From an uncultured Muribaculaceae bacterium (GTDB lineage: Bacteria; Bacteroidota; Bacteroidia; Bacteroidales; Muribaculaceae), in NCBI GenBank assembly GCA_910584545.1, contig CAJUBC010000027.1:1-28728 (forward strand): a stretch of DNA of 28,728 nucleotides. Reading direction: 5' to 3'. The notes beneath the pieces were generated by a model. The model was not told where the DNA came from and made no database searches. It worked only from the letters and a program-made list of their open reading frames with translations. Positions 1 through 8,500 of this stretch are shown piece by piece. A program made the translations under genes and the position numbers. Position 1 is the stretch's first letter. Each line of letters opens with the position of its first letter.

Positions 1-149
1 TATGTTTTACGACATATTTTTTAACGCTTAAAAAATTAACGAACTATTGTTATAATTGTTAAACAAAAAATATACTCAAGTTTCACCATGAAAGGTGCAT
101 TTGATCCTGTTCTATTTCACGATTGGCATTTATTCATTACTGACTTTAC

Positions 150-171
150 AGTTTGACATTATTGTCAAACT
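150..171. promoter_or_regulatory. Inverted repeat, operator-like
   Basis: Two perfect 9-nt arms, AGTTTGACA and TGTCAAACT, are separated by TTAT. The repeat sits immediately downstream of the minus-strand -7 element at 177-184, so it would cover the expected transcription start of the leftward promoter. That is the classic position for a repressor operator. There is no U-tract, so a terminator is less likely. The regulator is unknown. Confidence 0.5.
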
Positions 172-176
172 CTGTG

Positions 177-208
177 CAAAAATATATAATAAAATTTATA
201 TCACCAAA
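177..208 (-). promoter_or_regulatory. Leftward Bacteroidota-type promoter
   Basis: On the minus strand there is TTTG (208-205), 20 nt, then TATTTTTG (184-177). This matches the Bacteroidota primary-sigma consensus TTTG-N19-21-TAnnTTTG exactly. It points away from uvrA. No start codon with a usable frame follows inside the window, so its gene should begin left of position 1. Confidence 0.55.
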
Positions 209-235
209 TTTTTAGTTCAAATTTTTATCCTAAGC

Positions 236-272
236 AAGGATTTCTTAAGGATTCTTAAGGATTTCTTAAGAA
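236..272. repeat. Three phased CTTAAG palindromes in a short tandem array
   Basis: The unit (T)TTCTTAAGGA is repeated about three times, placing CTTAAG at 244-249, 254-259 and 265-270. The spacing is 10 and 11 bp, about one helical turn, so all three sites face the same side of the DNA. It lies about 70-100 bp upstream of uvrA and could be a cooperative protein-binding site. Polymerase slippage in AT-rich DNA is the alternative. Confidence 0.55.
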
Positions 273-340
273 TAGGCAGGAATGACCATGTTTTTCACAA
301 CGTAAAATATTTTGGCATTAAAATTGTTAATAGTTAGAAT

Positions 341-3196
341 ATGATTGAGAATGAAATGAAGGAGCTGGATACAGTGCCGGTACAGGCTGCCGAATCAGTG
401 GATGTATACGGGGCGAGAGTCCACAACCTCAAGAATATAGACGTTACAATTCCCCACAACAAGCTGAGCGTGATAACTGGCCTGAGCGGTTGCGGGAAGT
501 CGTCGTTGGCCTTCGACACAATTTTCGCAGAGGGGCAGCGCCGGTATATAGACACTTTTTCTTCCTACGCCAGAAACATGCTCGGTTCGCTGGAGCGACC
601 TGATGTAGATAAGATCACTGGATTGAGTCCCGTGATAAGTATCGAGCAGAAGACGGTCAACAAGAATCCGAGGAGCACCATCGGCACAACCACAGAAATA
701 TATGATTTCTTCCGTCTCCTGTTCGCGAGAATGGGGGAGGCCCGTTGCTATGTCAACGGAAATCCAATGGTGAAGTATACTCAGGAGAAGATCATCGAGA
801 TGATTCTCAAGGAATACGAGGGGCGCAGGATATATCTGCTCGCACCTCTTGTAAAGAACCGAAAGGGTCATTACAAAGAACTGTTTGAGAATCTTCGTAA
901 GAAGGGATACCTATATGTGCGCATAGACGGTGAGATTAAGGAACTGGTGTACGGAATGAAGCTGAACCGGTACCAAAACCATTCTGTGGAACTGGTTGTT
1001 GACAGGCTCAGGGCTACGTCCGATGACATGCAGCGCATGAAAGACAGCGTAGGAGCCGCCCTCAAGCAAGGAGGGAAAATGATGGCGGTGATAGATACCG
1101 AAACAAAGGAGATGAAATATTTCTCGCAGATGCTTATGGATCCCGAGAGCGGCATATCGTATCCTGAACCGGCACCTCATAATTTCTCATTCAATTCTCC
1201 ACAGGGAGCATGCCGTCGCTGCAAAGGTCTCGGCTATGTGAATCTTATTGATGAGGATAAAATAATTCCTGAGAGGTCGAAGTCTATCCACGATGGAGCT
1301 ATAGTTCCTCTTGGCAAATATAAGAATTCCCTGATATTCTGGCAGATTGAGGCTATATGCGCAATTCATGGCTGCACCATCAAGACTCCTGTGGCGGAAT
1401 TGCCCGTCGAGGCTCTCGATGATATTCTCAACGGCACCGATGCGCGACTTGAGATAAACAACGACACCATGTCACTGAGGCACTACGACATGGCGTACGA
1501 GGGGGTGGTTAAATACATCGAGATGCAGCAGAGCGAAGATGCCGGAGCCGATGCCAATAAATGGAGCGGCCAGTTCTTCTCCAAAGCCGTTTGCCCGGAA
1601 TGCAAGGGTAGCCGTCTCAACAAGATTTCGCTAAACTTTTTCATCGACGGTAAAAGTATTGCTGATGTAGCCTCAATGGATATAGCCGATCTATATGAAT
1701 GGACCAAAGGTCTTGAAGACCGTATGGATCCACACAAGAGGGTAGTGGCGGAGGAAATTCTCAAGGAAATACGAAGTCGCCTGAAGTTCCTGCTCGAGGT
1801 TGGTCTCGACTATCTGTCGCTTAACAGAAGCAGTTCATCACTCAGCGGAGGCGAAAGCCAGCGCATAAGACTCGCCACCCAGATCGGTTCGGAACTGGTT
1901 AACGTGCTGTACATCCTCGATGAGCCTTCCATAGGATTGCACCAGCGCGACAACGTAAGGCTCATCAACAGTCTCAAACAGTTGCGCGACAACGGCAACT
2001 CCATAATAGTCGTAGAGCATGACAAGGATATCATGAAGGAAGCTGATTATGTTGTCGACATCGGTCCCGGAGCCGGACGTCATGGAGGTGAAGTAGTATT
2101 TCAGGGGACACCCGAGAAAATGCTCGATACCGATACTCTTACGGCTTCCTATCTCAAAGGAACACGGGAAATAGCGGTCCCCGAAAAAAGACGCAAAGGC
2201 AACGGAAAATTCCTTAAGATAAAAGGAGCGACAGGCCATAACCTTAAAGATGTGGATCTTTCGCTGCCTCTCGGCATGTTCGTGTGCGTGACTGGTGTCA
2301 GCGGCAGCGGAAAGTCATCGCTGGTCAACGGTACGCTGCAACCGCTTCTCAGTCAAAAATTCTACAGGTCACTTCAGGAACCGCTTCCTTATAAGGATGT
2401 AGAGGGTATAGAGCATATCGACAAGGTGGTGACTGTGGACCAATCGCCTCTCGGACGCTCGCCGAGGTCGAATCCCGCCACTTATACAGGAGTTTTCGCC
2501 GACATACGTAAGCTATTCGTGGAACTTCCAGAGTCTAAAATCAGAGGATATAAACCGGGGCGCTTTTCATTCAATGTCTCTGGAGGACGCTGCGAGGTGT
2601 GTCGGGGCAACGGTTACCGTACCATCGAGATGAATTTCCTTCCGGACGTGCTTGTACCGTGCGAGGAGTGCCATGGCAAAAGATACAACCGCGAGACTCT
2701 TGAGGTGAGATACAAGGGAAAGTCGATAGCTGATGTGCTTGAGATGACCGTTAATCAAGCGGTTGAATTTTTCGAGAATGTTCCTTCCATACTCCGGAAG
2801 ATCAAGGTGCTTCAGGACATCGGACTGGGATACATAAAGCTCGGCCAACCTTCAAGTACGCTTAGCGGAGGAGAAAACCAGCGTGTGAAACTCGCTACCG
2901 AACTTGCTAAACGTGACACAGGACGCACGCTGTTCATTCTTGATGAGCCTACCACCGGCCTACATTTCGAGGATATACGTGTATTGATGAAGGTAATAGA
3001 CAAACTCGTGGACAAAGGCAACACAATGGTTGTCATCGAACATAACCTCGATGTGATTAAATGCGCGGACCATGTCATAGACCTTGGACCCGGCGGCGGC
3101 CGCGAAGGAGGAATGGTAATCGCCGAGGGGACTCCTGAGGAAGTGGCTCAGAAAGACACTCCAACCGCAAAATTCCTCCGTGAAGAACTGAAATGA
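341..3196 (+). CDS. uvrA: Excinuclease ABC subunit A (UvrA), variant lacking one zinc-ligand pair
   Basis: UvrA is the damage-recognition ATPase of nucleotide excision repair; as a dimer it loads UvrB at DNA lesions. The 951-residue protein is close to the usual ~940. Two ABC ATPase modules are visible: Walker A GLSGCGKSS near residue 48 and GVSGSGKSS at 652-660, and signatures LSGGES at 501 and LSGGEN at 841. The C-terminal zinc module is complete (C751, C754, C774, C777), and another CxxC is present at 418/421. The first zinc module keeps only C291 and C294: the upstream CxxC found in E. coli (CPIC) is replaced by a Cys-free stretch. Bacteroidota often carry two UvrA paralogs, and this may be the less canonical one. 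The ATG at 341 is the longest start; a second ATG at 356 is possible. Transcription ends at the hairpin at 3261-3292. Confidence 0.95.
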   Translation: MIENEMKELDTVPVQAAESVDVYGARVHNLKNIDVTIPHNKLSVITGLSGCGKSSLAFDTIFAEGQRRYIDTFSSYARNMLGSLERPDVDKITGLSPVISIEQKTVNKNPRSTIGTTTEIYDFFRLLFARMGEARCYVNGNPMVKYTQEKIIEMILKEYEGRRIYLLAPLVKNRKGHYKELFENLRKKGYLYVRIDGEIKELVYGMKLNRYQNHSVELVVDRLRATSDDMQRMKDSVGAALKQGGKMMAVIDTETKEMKYFSQMLMDPESGISYPEPAPHNFSFNSPQGACRRCKGLGYVNLIDEDKIIPERSKSIHDGAIVPLGKYKNSLIFWQIEAICAIHGCTIKTPVAELPVEALDDILNGTDARLEINNDTMSLRHYDMAYEGVVKYIEMQQSEDAGADANKWSGQFFSKAVCPECKGSRLNKISLNFFIDGKSIADVASMDIADLYEWTKGLEDRMDPHKRVVAEEILKEIRSRLKFLLEVGLDYLSLNRSSSSLSGGESQRIRLATQIGSELVNVLYILDEPSIGLHQRDNVRLINSLKQLRDNGNSIIVVEHDKDIMKEADYVVDIGPGAGRHGGEVVFQGTPEKMLDTDTLTASYLKGTREIAVPEKRRKGNGKFLKIKGATGHNLKDVDLSLPLGMFVCVTGVSGSGKSSLVNGTLQPLLSQKFYRSLQEPLPYKDVEGIEHIDKVVTVDQSPLGRSPRSNPATYTGVFADIRKLFVELPESKIRGYKPGRFSFNVSGGRCEVCRGNGYRTIEMNFLPDVLVPCEECHGKRYNRETLEVRYKGKSIADVLEMTVNQAVEFFENVPSILRKIKVLQDIGLGYIKLGQPSSTLSGGENQRVKLATELAKRDTGRTLFILDEPTTGLHFEDIRVLMKVIDKLVDKGNTMVVIEHNLDVIKCADHVIDLGPGGGREGGMVIAEGTPEEVAQKDTPTAKFLREELK

Positions 3197-3260
3197 CAGG
3201 TGAGACCATCGGCGCACGTGCCTACAATCCGCAGTAAACATACCGCTGTGGCGACATTAA

Positions 3261-3292
3261 AAAAGCGATGGAATTAGCTTTCCATCGCTTTT
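3261..3292. terminator. Bidirectional intrinsic terminator between uvrA and the secreted-protein gene
   Basis: A perfect stem has arms AAAAGCGATGGAA (3261-3273) and TTCCATCGCTTTT (3280-3292) with a 6-nt loop. The A-rich left flank becomes a U-tract on the minus strand and the right flank gives U's on the plus strand. It therefore fits both converging genes, ending uvrA and the 593-residue protein gene. Confidence 0.85.
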
Positions 3293-3313
3293 ATTGTCGT
3301 ATGTATTCGATTG

Positions 3314-5095
3314 TTACCCGATTATCACCTTTTCATGTTTTCCATCTTTGACCTTTATATAAAGGCCCTTTTCAGGATTGATCACACGACATCCGTTGAG
3401 ATCGTAGTATACGGGTGTACCGATGCTGTCGGAATCCAGATCAGCGATTCCTGACGGACCAGATTTGCCTATCTTGATTTCTGTCACTATAATAAAGAAT
3501 GAGCCTGTATAATACCTGCCGGTAAAGGCAAACTGGATGTTCTGGCCCTTATAGGATGAAAGGTCATACTCGACAGTCTTCAACTCAGAAGTCATTCCTT
3601 TGAGTGTTGCTAAAGTTTCCGACCCTGCTTCTCCGATAACTTTTACCATCAGTTCGTTGTCACAAGTTCCGAGCGTTCCGTATTGGAAGCTTAACGCAGT
3701 GTCTTCATCTGAAGGCACGGCTATAGAACCGCTGAACAGAGAGGCTTCGGCCATTACGGCATTTCCGGAGAAGCGTGCGCAACCTATGTTGAGATAAGGA
3801 TCATATTCCTCAAATTCCCATGTAGCCTGATATACTTCATTCTGACTGTTATAGAAAATATGTTCCGGTTCTCCATTCCGGAAAGACTCTTTGAACGGAG
3901 TTGTATATGGCTTTCCTGCCGCCAGACCGACATATTCATCAGGAATCGCCTCGCCGCCGGTCGTGACGGCATATACCTTCAATGAATAGAAATCCTGCAT
4001 CGCTTCCGGGTCGCAGATGTCAAATTCGAGTTCCGAACCCTCTACGTTCTCGTATGTATCCATCACGACATCGCCTGACAAAACTTCTACCTTGGTTTTT
4101 ACGAGCGAAGGGTCAAGAACAAAGCCCGTGATATCTTTGGTCGGTTTCGTCCAGGTAGCCTTGACCCGGCCTGGAGATGTCTGGATAGCCTGGAGTCCGG
4201 TCACGGGTTGGGGCAGAGCTACACCGGCTTTGACCATTTCATGGACTACATTTGATTTACCATACTCATTCGAAGCAACGACGCCATAGGTGTTGTTGCC
4301 GTTTACCGGATGCTGATCGGTAAAGGTGTATGTGTTACCCGGTACGGGAGAGTCAATGGTATGAATCACCTCCTCGCCGCGAAGGAATTCCATAGACTTG
4401 AGAGAAGTTATCGGCGCACCCGCGACATCTGTATCGGGAGCCTTGGCTGAAAGAGTGACTTCCAGTTTACCTGTGGGATCAGCGGTCAGCGTGAAATCTG
4501 TCGGGACAGAAGGCATCTGGCCTGACGCAGCCACTGTGACTGAGAAGTCGTAGATAGCTGCGATAGCCGACGCATATTTGTCAGAATTATCGTAAAGTCC
4601 TATATAGTAGGTCCCTGAAGTCTCAGGCTTTACTTTGCCCTCGAGAATCATTGTTGCGCTCTCTTCAAGAAATCCCTTTCCAAAATAGTTACTCATCGGC
4701 GAAGCTTCTGACTTCATGGCATCCGCAGTTGGTGCAGTGCCGAAGTATAAGCCTATGAATTCGCTGGCCGTATTGGTAAGCGCGAAGTGATAGGAAACCA
4801 CATACTCCTTTCCGGCTTCAAGGGTTATGGCGGGGCTGATAAGCCAGCTGTCCTTGCTTTCTTTAGTGCCGGCACTGTATATTGAGTTAGACACCACGGC
4901 ATTGCGGAAGCAATATGACGGTCTTTGACCGGCTTCTACGTATTTGAACCGGACGCGATCGGAATTTGCGAGAGTTGTCCATCCTTCGAGACAATCCGCA
5001 TCGTTGAAGTCATGCGAATAAGGCACGATTTCCGCTGCAATGCTTGATGAACAAGCAAGCAGAGCTGCAGAGATAAAGGTAAAAAAATGCTTCAT
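3314..5095 (-). CDS. Secreted multidomain protein: two jelly-roll (choice-of-anchor J-like) modules, two Fn3-like modules, C-terminal sorting-like tail
   Basis: The 593-residue exported protein has no enzymatic motif that I recognise. An N-terminal signal (M1-K-H then a hydrophobic stretch) could be cut by signal peptidase I after IAA near residue 21. An LLAC at residues 12-15 is also compatible with a lipobox, so lipid attachment is possible. Residues ~25-190 resemble a cleaved-adhesin/choice-of-anchor-J jelly roll ('SWLISPAITLEAGKEY' is typical). Residues ~195-290 and ~295-395 look like Fn3 folds, and ~400-545 like a second jelly roll. The last ~45 residues contain VYYDLNGCRV and KGLYIK, resembling the tail seen on many Bacteroidales surface proteins, related to type IX secretion sorting domains. 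It is monocistronic with its own promoter (5143-5174). The role is unknown; surface adhesion or glycan binding is inference. Confidence 0.8.
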   Translation of the reverse strand: MKHFFTFISAALLACSSSIAAEIVPYSHDFNDADCLEGWTTLANSDRVRFKYVEAGQRPSYCFRNAVVSNSIYSAGTKESKDSWLISPAITLEAGKEYVVSYHFALTNTASEFIGLYFGTAPTADAMKSEASPMSNYFGKGFLEESATMILEGKVKPETSGTYYIGLYDNSDKYASAIAAIYDFSVTVAASGQMPSVPTDFTLTADPTGKLEVTLSAKAPDTDVAGAPITSLKSMEFLRGEEVIHTIDSPVPGNTYTFTDQHPVNGNNTYGVVASNEYGKSNVVHEMVKAGVALPQPVTGLQAIQTSPGRVKATWTKPTKDITGFVLDPSLVKTKVEVLSGDVVMDTYENVEGSELEFDICDPEAMQDFYSLKVYAVTTGGEAIPDEYVGLAAGKPYTTPFKESFRNGEPEHIFYNSQNEVYQATWEFEEYDPYLNIGCARFSGNAVMAEASLFSGSIAVPSDEDTALSFQYGTLGTCDNELMVKVIGEAGSETLATLKGMTSELKTVEYDLSSYKGQNIQFAFTGRYYTGSFFIIVTEIKIGKSGPSGIADLDSDSIGTPVYYDLNGCRVINPEKGLYIKVKDGKHEKVIIG

Positions 5096-5142
5096 ATAAA
5101 AAATTTTGGTTGTTCAATCAAGAGATTGGAATTGACTTGCTG

Positions 5143-5174
5143 CAAAAGTAGCAATATTATATGAAATCTGCAAA
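5143..5174 (-). promoter_or_regulatory. Promoter of the secreted-protein gene
   Basis: On the minus strand TTTG (5174-5171), 20 nt, then TACTTTTG (5150-5143) matches the Bacteroidota consensus at every fixed base. Transcription should start near 5136, giving a leader of about 40 nt before the ATG at 5095. Confidence 0.75.
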
Positions 5175-5323
5175 TTTAATGTCAAATTTATAAAGGAATC
5201 GCATAAATTATGGAGATATGTATTGATGGCGCGTGGATTTGAGTGGTTCTGACAACTAATTGCGGTTCGCTTTCTCAAGAGAACCCAAGAATCAGGACAA
5301 GAACCAAAGTAAACGCTTATCGG

Positions 5324-5343
5324 AACATAATCGGGATTATGTT
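5324..5343. repeat. Near-perfect inverted repeat AACATAATCGGGATTATGTT
   Basis: Nine-nt arms (AACATAATC / GATTATGTT) are separated by GG. It lies about 110 bp upstream of the dnaE -33 element and 150 bp upstream of the opposite promoter. No U-tract follows, so a protein-binding site is more likely than a terminator. Confidence 0.45.
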
Positions 5344-5440
5344 AAATAGACAGATCCATGCGCCTGTTATGCATTGACGGTGACCTGTTTTTCTGCACCA
5401 TACGCCTATTCCGTAATTCTATTTGATTTTGTAGATAAAA

Positions 5441-5497
5441 TAATTCGAAACTTTTTTGGCAGATTGGCGCAACTATTATTATTTTTGTAATTCGAAA
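5441..5497. promoter_or_regulatory. Direct repeat TAATTCGAAA flanking the dnaE promoter
   Basis: The 10-mer TAATTCGAAA, with palindromic core TTCGAA, occurs at 5441-5450, just upstream of the -33 box, and again at 5488-5497, over the expected transcription start. The two copies bracket the promoter at 47-bp spacing. This arrangement suits a regulator that binds both sites. The regulator is unknown. Confidence 0.45.
5455..5487 (+). promoter_or_regulatory. Promoter of dnaE
   Basis: TTTG (5455-5458), 21 nt, then TATTTTTG (5480-5487) gives a full match to TTTG-N19-21-TAnnTTTG. The expected start is about 5491-5494, so the leader before the ATG at 5506 is only 12-15 nt. Confidence 0.75.
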
Positions 5498-5505
5498 TTT
5501 AAACC

Positions 5506-8500
5506 ATGAGTACAACACCGTTCACACACCTTCATGTACACTCGCAGTACAGTCTTCTTGACGGCAAGGCTTCGATCCCTGAGCTCGTCGACAAGGCTAT
5601 CGCTGACGGTATGCATGGAATAGCGCTTACCGACCATGGCAATATGTTCGGCATCAAGGAATTTTTCAATTATGTAGAGAAAGTGAACGGTAAATTGCCG
5701 GACGAGTCCAAATTCAAGCCAATCTTCGGATGCGAGATGTATGTGGCCCGCGACAAGATGACTGATAAAAAGGATAAGACAGACAACGGCTATCATCTTA
5801 TAGTGCTGGCAAAGAATGAGAAAGGTTATCACAATCTATGCAAGCTTGTAAGTCGTGCGTGGACAGAGGGTTATTATTATAAACCTCGTACCGACCGCGA
5901 GGATCTTGCGGCTCATCGTGAGGGCCTCATAGTCAGTTCGGCCTGCCTTGGCGGTGAGATTCCGCAGTTCATCATGCATGAAGAACTCGACAAGGCGGAG
6001 GAACGGATACTATGGTATAAGGAGACCTTCGGCGAAGACTATTATATAGAGCTCCAGCGCCACCAGACCTTCAAGGAGAACGCGAACCGGGAGGTCTTTG
6101 TAGAGCAGACGAAAGTTAACGAACATCTTATAAGATTCGCGAGAAAGCATAACATAAAGCTGATTGCGACAAACGATGTCCATTTCACATACGAAGATGA
6201 TGCCGAAGCTCACGACAGACTAATCTGCGTGTCAATGCAGAAGTCTTTTTACGAGCCGAGATTGCACTACACCAAGCAGGAATGGCTAAAGACACCTGAG
6301 GAAATGGCTGAGATATTCAAGGACCTTCCTGAAGCCATCGCAAATACTCAGGAGATTCTCGATAAAGTGGAGTTCTATTCGTTGAACCACTCCCCTATCA
6401 TGCCATTCTATGAGATCCCTAAGGAATTCGGCACAGAGGAAGAATATCGAAAAAAATACACCGAAAAGGACCTCTTCGATGAATTCACTCAGGACGAGAA
6501 CGGTAATGTCGTGCTTTCGGAAGAAGAAGCGAACAAGAAAATAGAGCGACTTGGTGGATATGACAAGATATACCGGATAAAATTCGAGGCTGACTACCTT
6601 ACCAAACTGACAATGGACGGCGCGAGAGAACGCTATGGAGACCCCATCCCTCCCGATGTTTCGGAACGGCTCAAATTCGAGCTGTATATTATGAAGACCA
6701 TGGGATTCCCGGGATACTTCCTTATCGTCCAGGATTTTATCAATACCGGTCGCAAGAAACTCGGTGTCAGTATCGGGCCCGGGCGTGGTTCCGCTGCAGG
6801 AAGTGCCGCAGCATATTGCTTGGGTATCACACAGATAGATCCTATCAAGTATGATCTGCTGTTCGAGCGTTTCCTGAATCCTGACCGTATATCGCTCCCC
6901 GATATCGATGTCGATTTCGATGATGACGGCCGCTATGAGGTATTGAAATATGTCACAGAGAAATATGGCGCGGAAAAAGTTGCGCACATAATCACATTCG
7001 GCACCATGGCTACAAAAATGGCAATTAAGGATGTCGCCAAAGTGCTTGAGGTGCCGTTGCCGGAAGCCAACAGGCTTGCTAAACTTGTGCCGGACCGTCT
7101 CCCCGATGTCGATGGCAAATCCCCGAAGGTGAATTTCAAGAACTGCCTTAAGTATGACAAGGCATTCGCCGCCGAGAAGCAGAATCCTGATGAAAAGATC
7201 AGGGAGACGATGAAGTATGCGGAGCAACTCGAGGGAAATATCCGAAACACAGGTGTACACGCCTGCGGCGTGATTATATGCCGCGATGACATAACCGACT
7301 GGGTACCGGTGTCGATGGCGACAGATGCAGACGGCGAAAAGGTGCTGACCACGCAGTATGAGGGAAGCATCATCGAGGACACCGGACTGATAAAGATGGA
7401 CTTCCTCGGCCTTAAAACCCTCTCCATAATCAAGGAGGCACTTTACAACATCAAGCACCGTCATGGCATAGACCTCGATATAGAAAAGATACCTCTCGAC
7501 GACAAGGCCACATTCGATCTCTACTGTAAGGGAAACACGACTTCAACATTCCAGTTCGAATCGCCAGGTATGCAGAATTCCCTGCGCAGTCTGCAGCCAA
7601 GTAAATTCGAGGACCTGATCGCCATGAACGCTCTCTACCGCCCGGGTCCCATGGATTACATACCGACCTTCATAGCGCGCAAACATGGAGAGGAACCGAT
7701 AGAATACGACATCCCCTGCATGAAGAAATATCTTGAGGAGACTTACGGTGTGACGGTCTATCAGGAGCAGGTGATGCTTCTTTCGAGGCAACTTGCCAAC
7801 TTCACACGAGGCGAGAGCGATATGCTCCGAAAGGCCATGGGTAAGAAGCAGATCGACAAGATGCAGAAGCTCAAGAAGAAATTCATGGAGCAGGGACAGG
7901 CCAACGGACATGCAGCCGAGACGCTTGAAAAGATATGGGTTGACTGGGAGAAATTCGCATCATACGCCTTCAACAAGAGCCACGCCACCTGCTATAGCTG
8001 GGTCGCATATCAGACCGCCTACCTGAAGGCACACTATCCTTCGGAATACATGGCCGGAGTGATGTCACGAAATGTCACGGCTACCGACAAGCTCCGCAAG
8101 GTGATGGATGAATGCCGCAGGATGGGTCTTCGTGTACTTGGCCCGGACATCAATGAATCGCTTGAGAAGTTCGGTGTCAACAGGCAGGGCGACATCCGCT
8201 TCGGTCTCTCAGCCATCAAAGGCGTGGGGGTCAATGCCGTCAATGCCATCATACAGGAACGGAATACAAACGGAGCCTTCAAGGACATTTACGATTTTGT
8301 AGAGCGTGTGAATCTCAGTGCCTGCAACCGTGGCGCCATCGAAAACCTCGCCATGGCGGGTGCTTTCGACTGCTTCGGGCTGCGCCGCGAGATATTTGTC
8401 CATGAGATGTTCGACTCGACCTGGACCGATGTCCTCGTGAAGTATGGCCAGAACATTCAGAATGACAAGAATTCTCTACAGATGAGTCTATTCGGTGAGC

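Larger units (their letters stand above)
1..340. other. AT-rich intergenic control region upstream of uvrA
   Basis: No supported gene lies in this 340-bp AT-rich stretch. An 80-codon open frame at 95-337 has no recognisable domain and a composition typical of AT-rich noncoding DNA, so I do not call it. The region holds a leftward promoter candidate (177-208), an inverted repeat over its expected start site (150-171), and three phased CTTAAG palindromes (244-270). Together these suggest a divergent regulatory region between uvrA and a leftward gene beyond the window edge. I could not find a convincing TAnnTTTG promoter pointing toward uvrA. Confidence 0.6.
5096..5505. other. Divergent intergenic region between the secreted-protein gene and dnaE
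   Basis: This 410-bp noncoding stretch carries two consensus promoters back to back (minus strand 5143-5174, plus strand 5455-5487), an inverted repeat at 5324-5343, and a direct repeat bracketing the plus promoter. Between about 5180 and 5320 I see nothing recognisable. No open frame with coding character is present. Confidence 0.6.

Noticed and set aside
95..337. 80-codon plus-strand open frame upstream of uvrA
   Set aside because: AT-rich, rich in Ile, Phe, Leu and Lys codons, no domain, no promoter or ribosome site, and it runs through the repeat array; it looks like chance noncoding frame.
6286..7464. 392-codon open frame antisense to dnaE
   Set aside because: Lies wholly inside dnaE, with no domain, promoter or ribosome site; explained as a shadow of the dnaE codon pattern.
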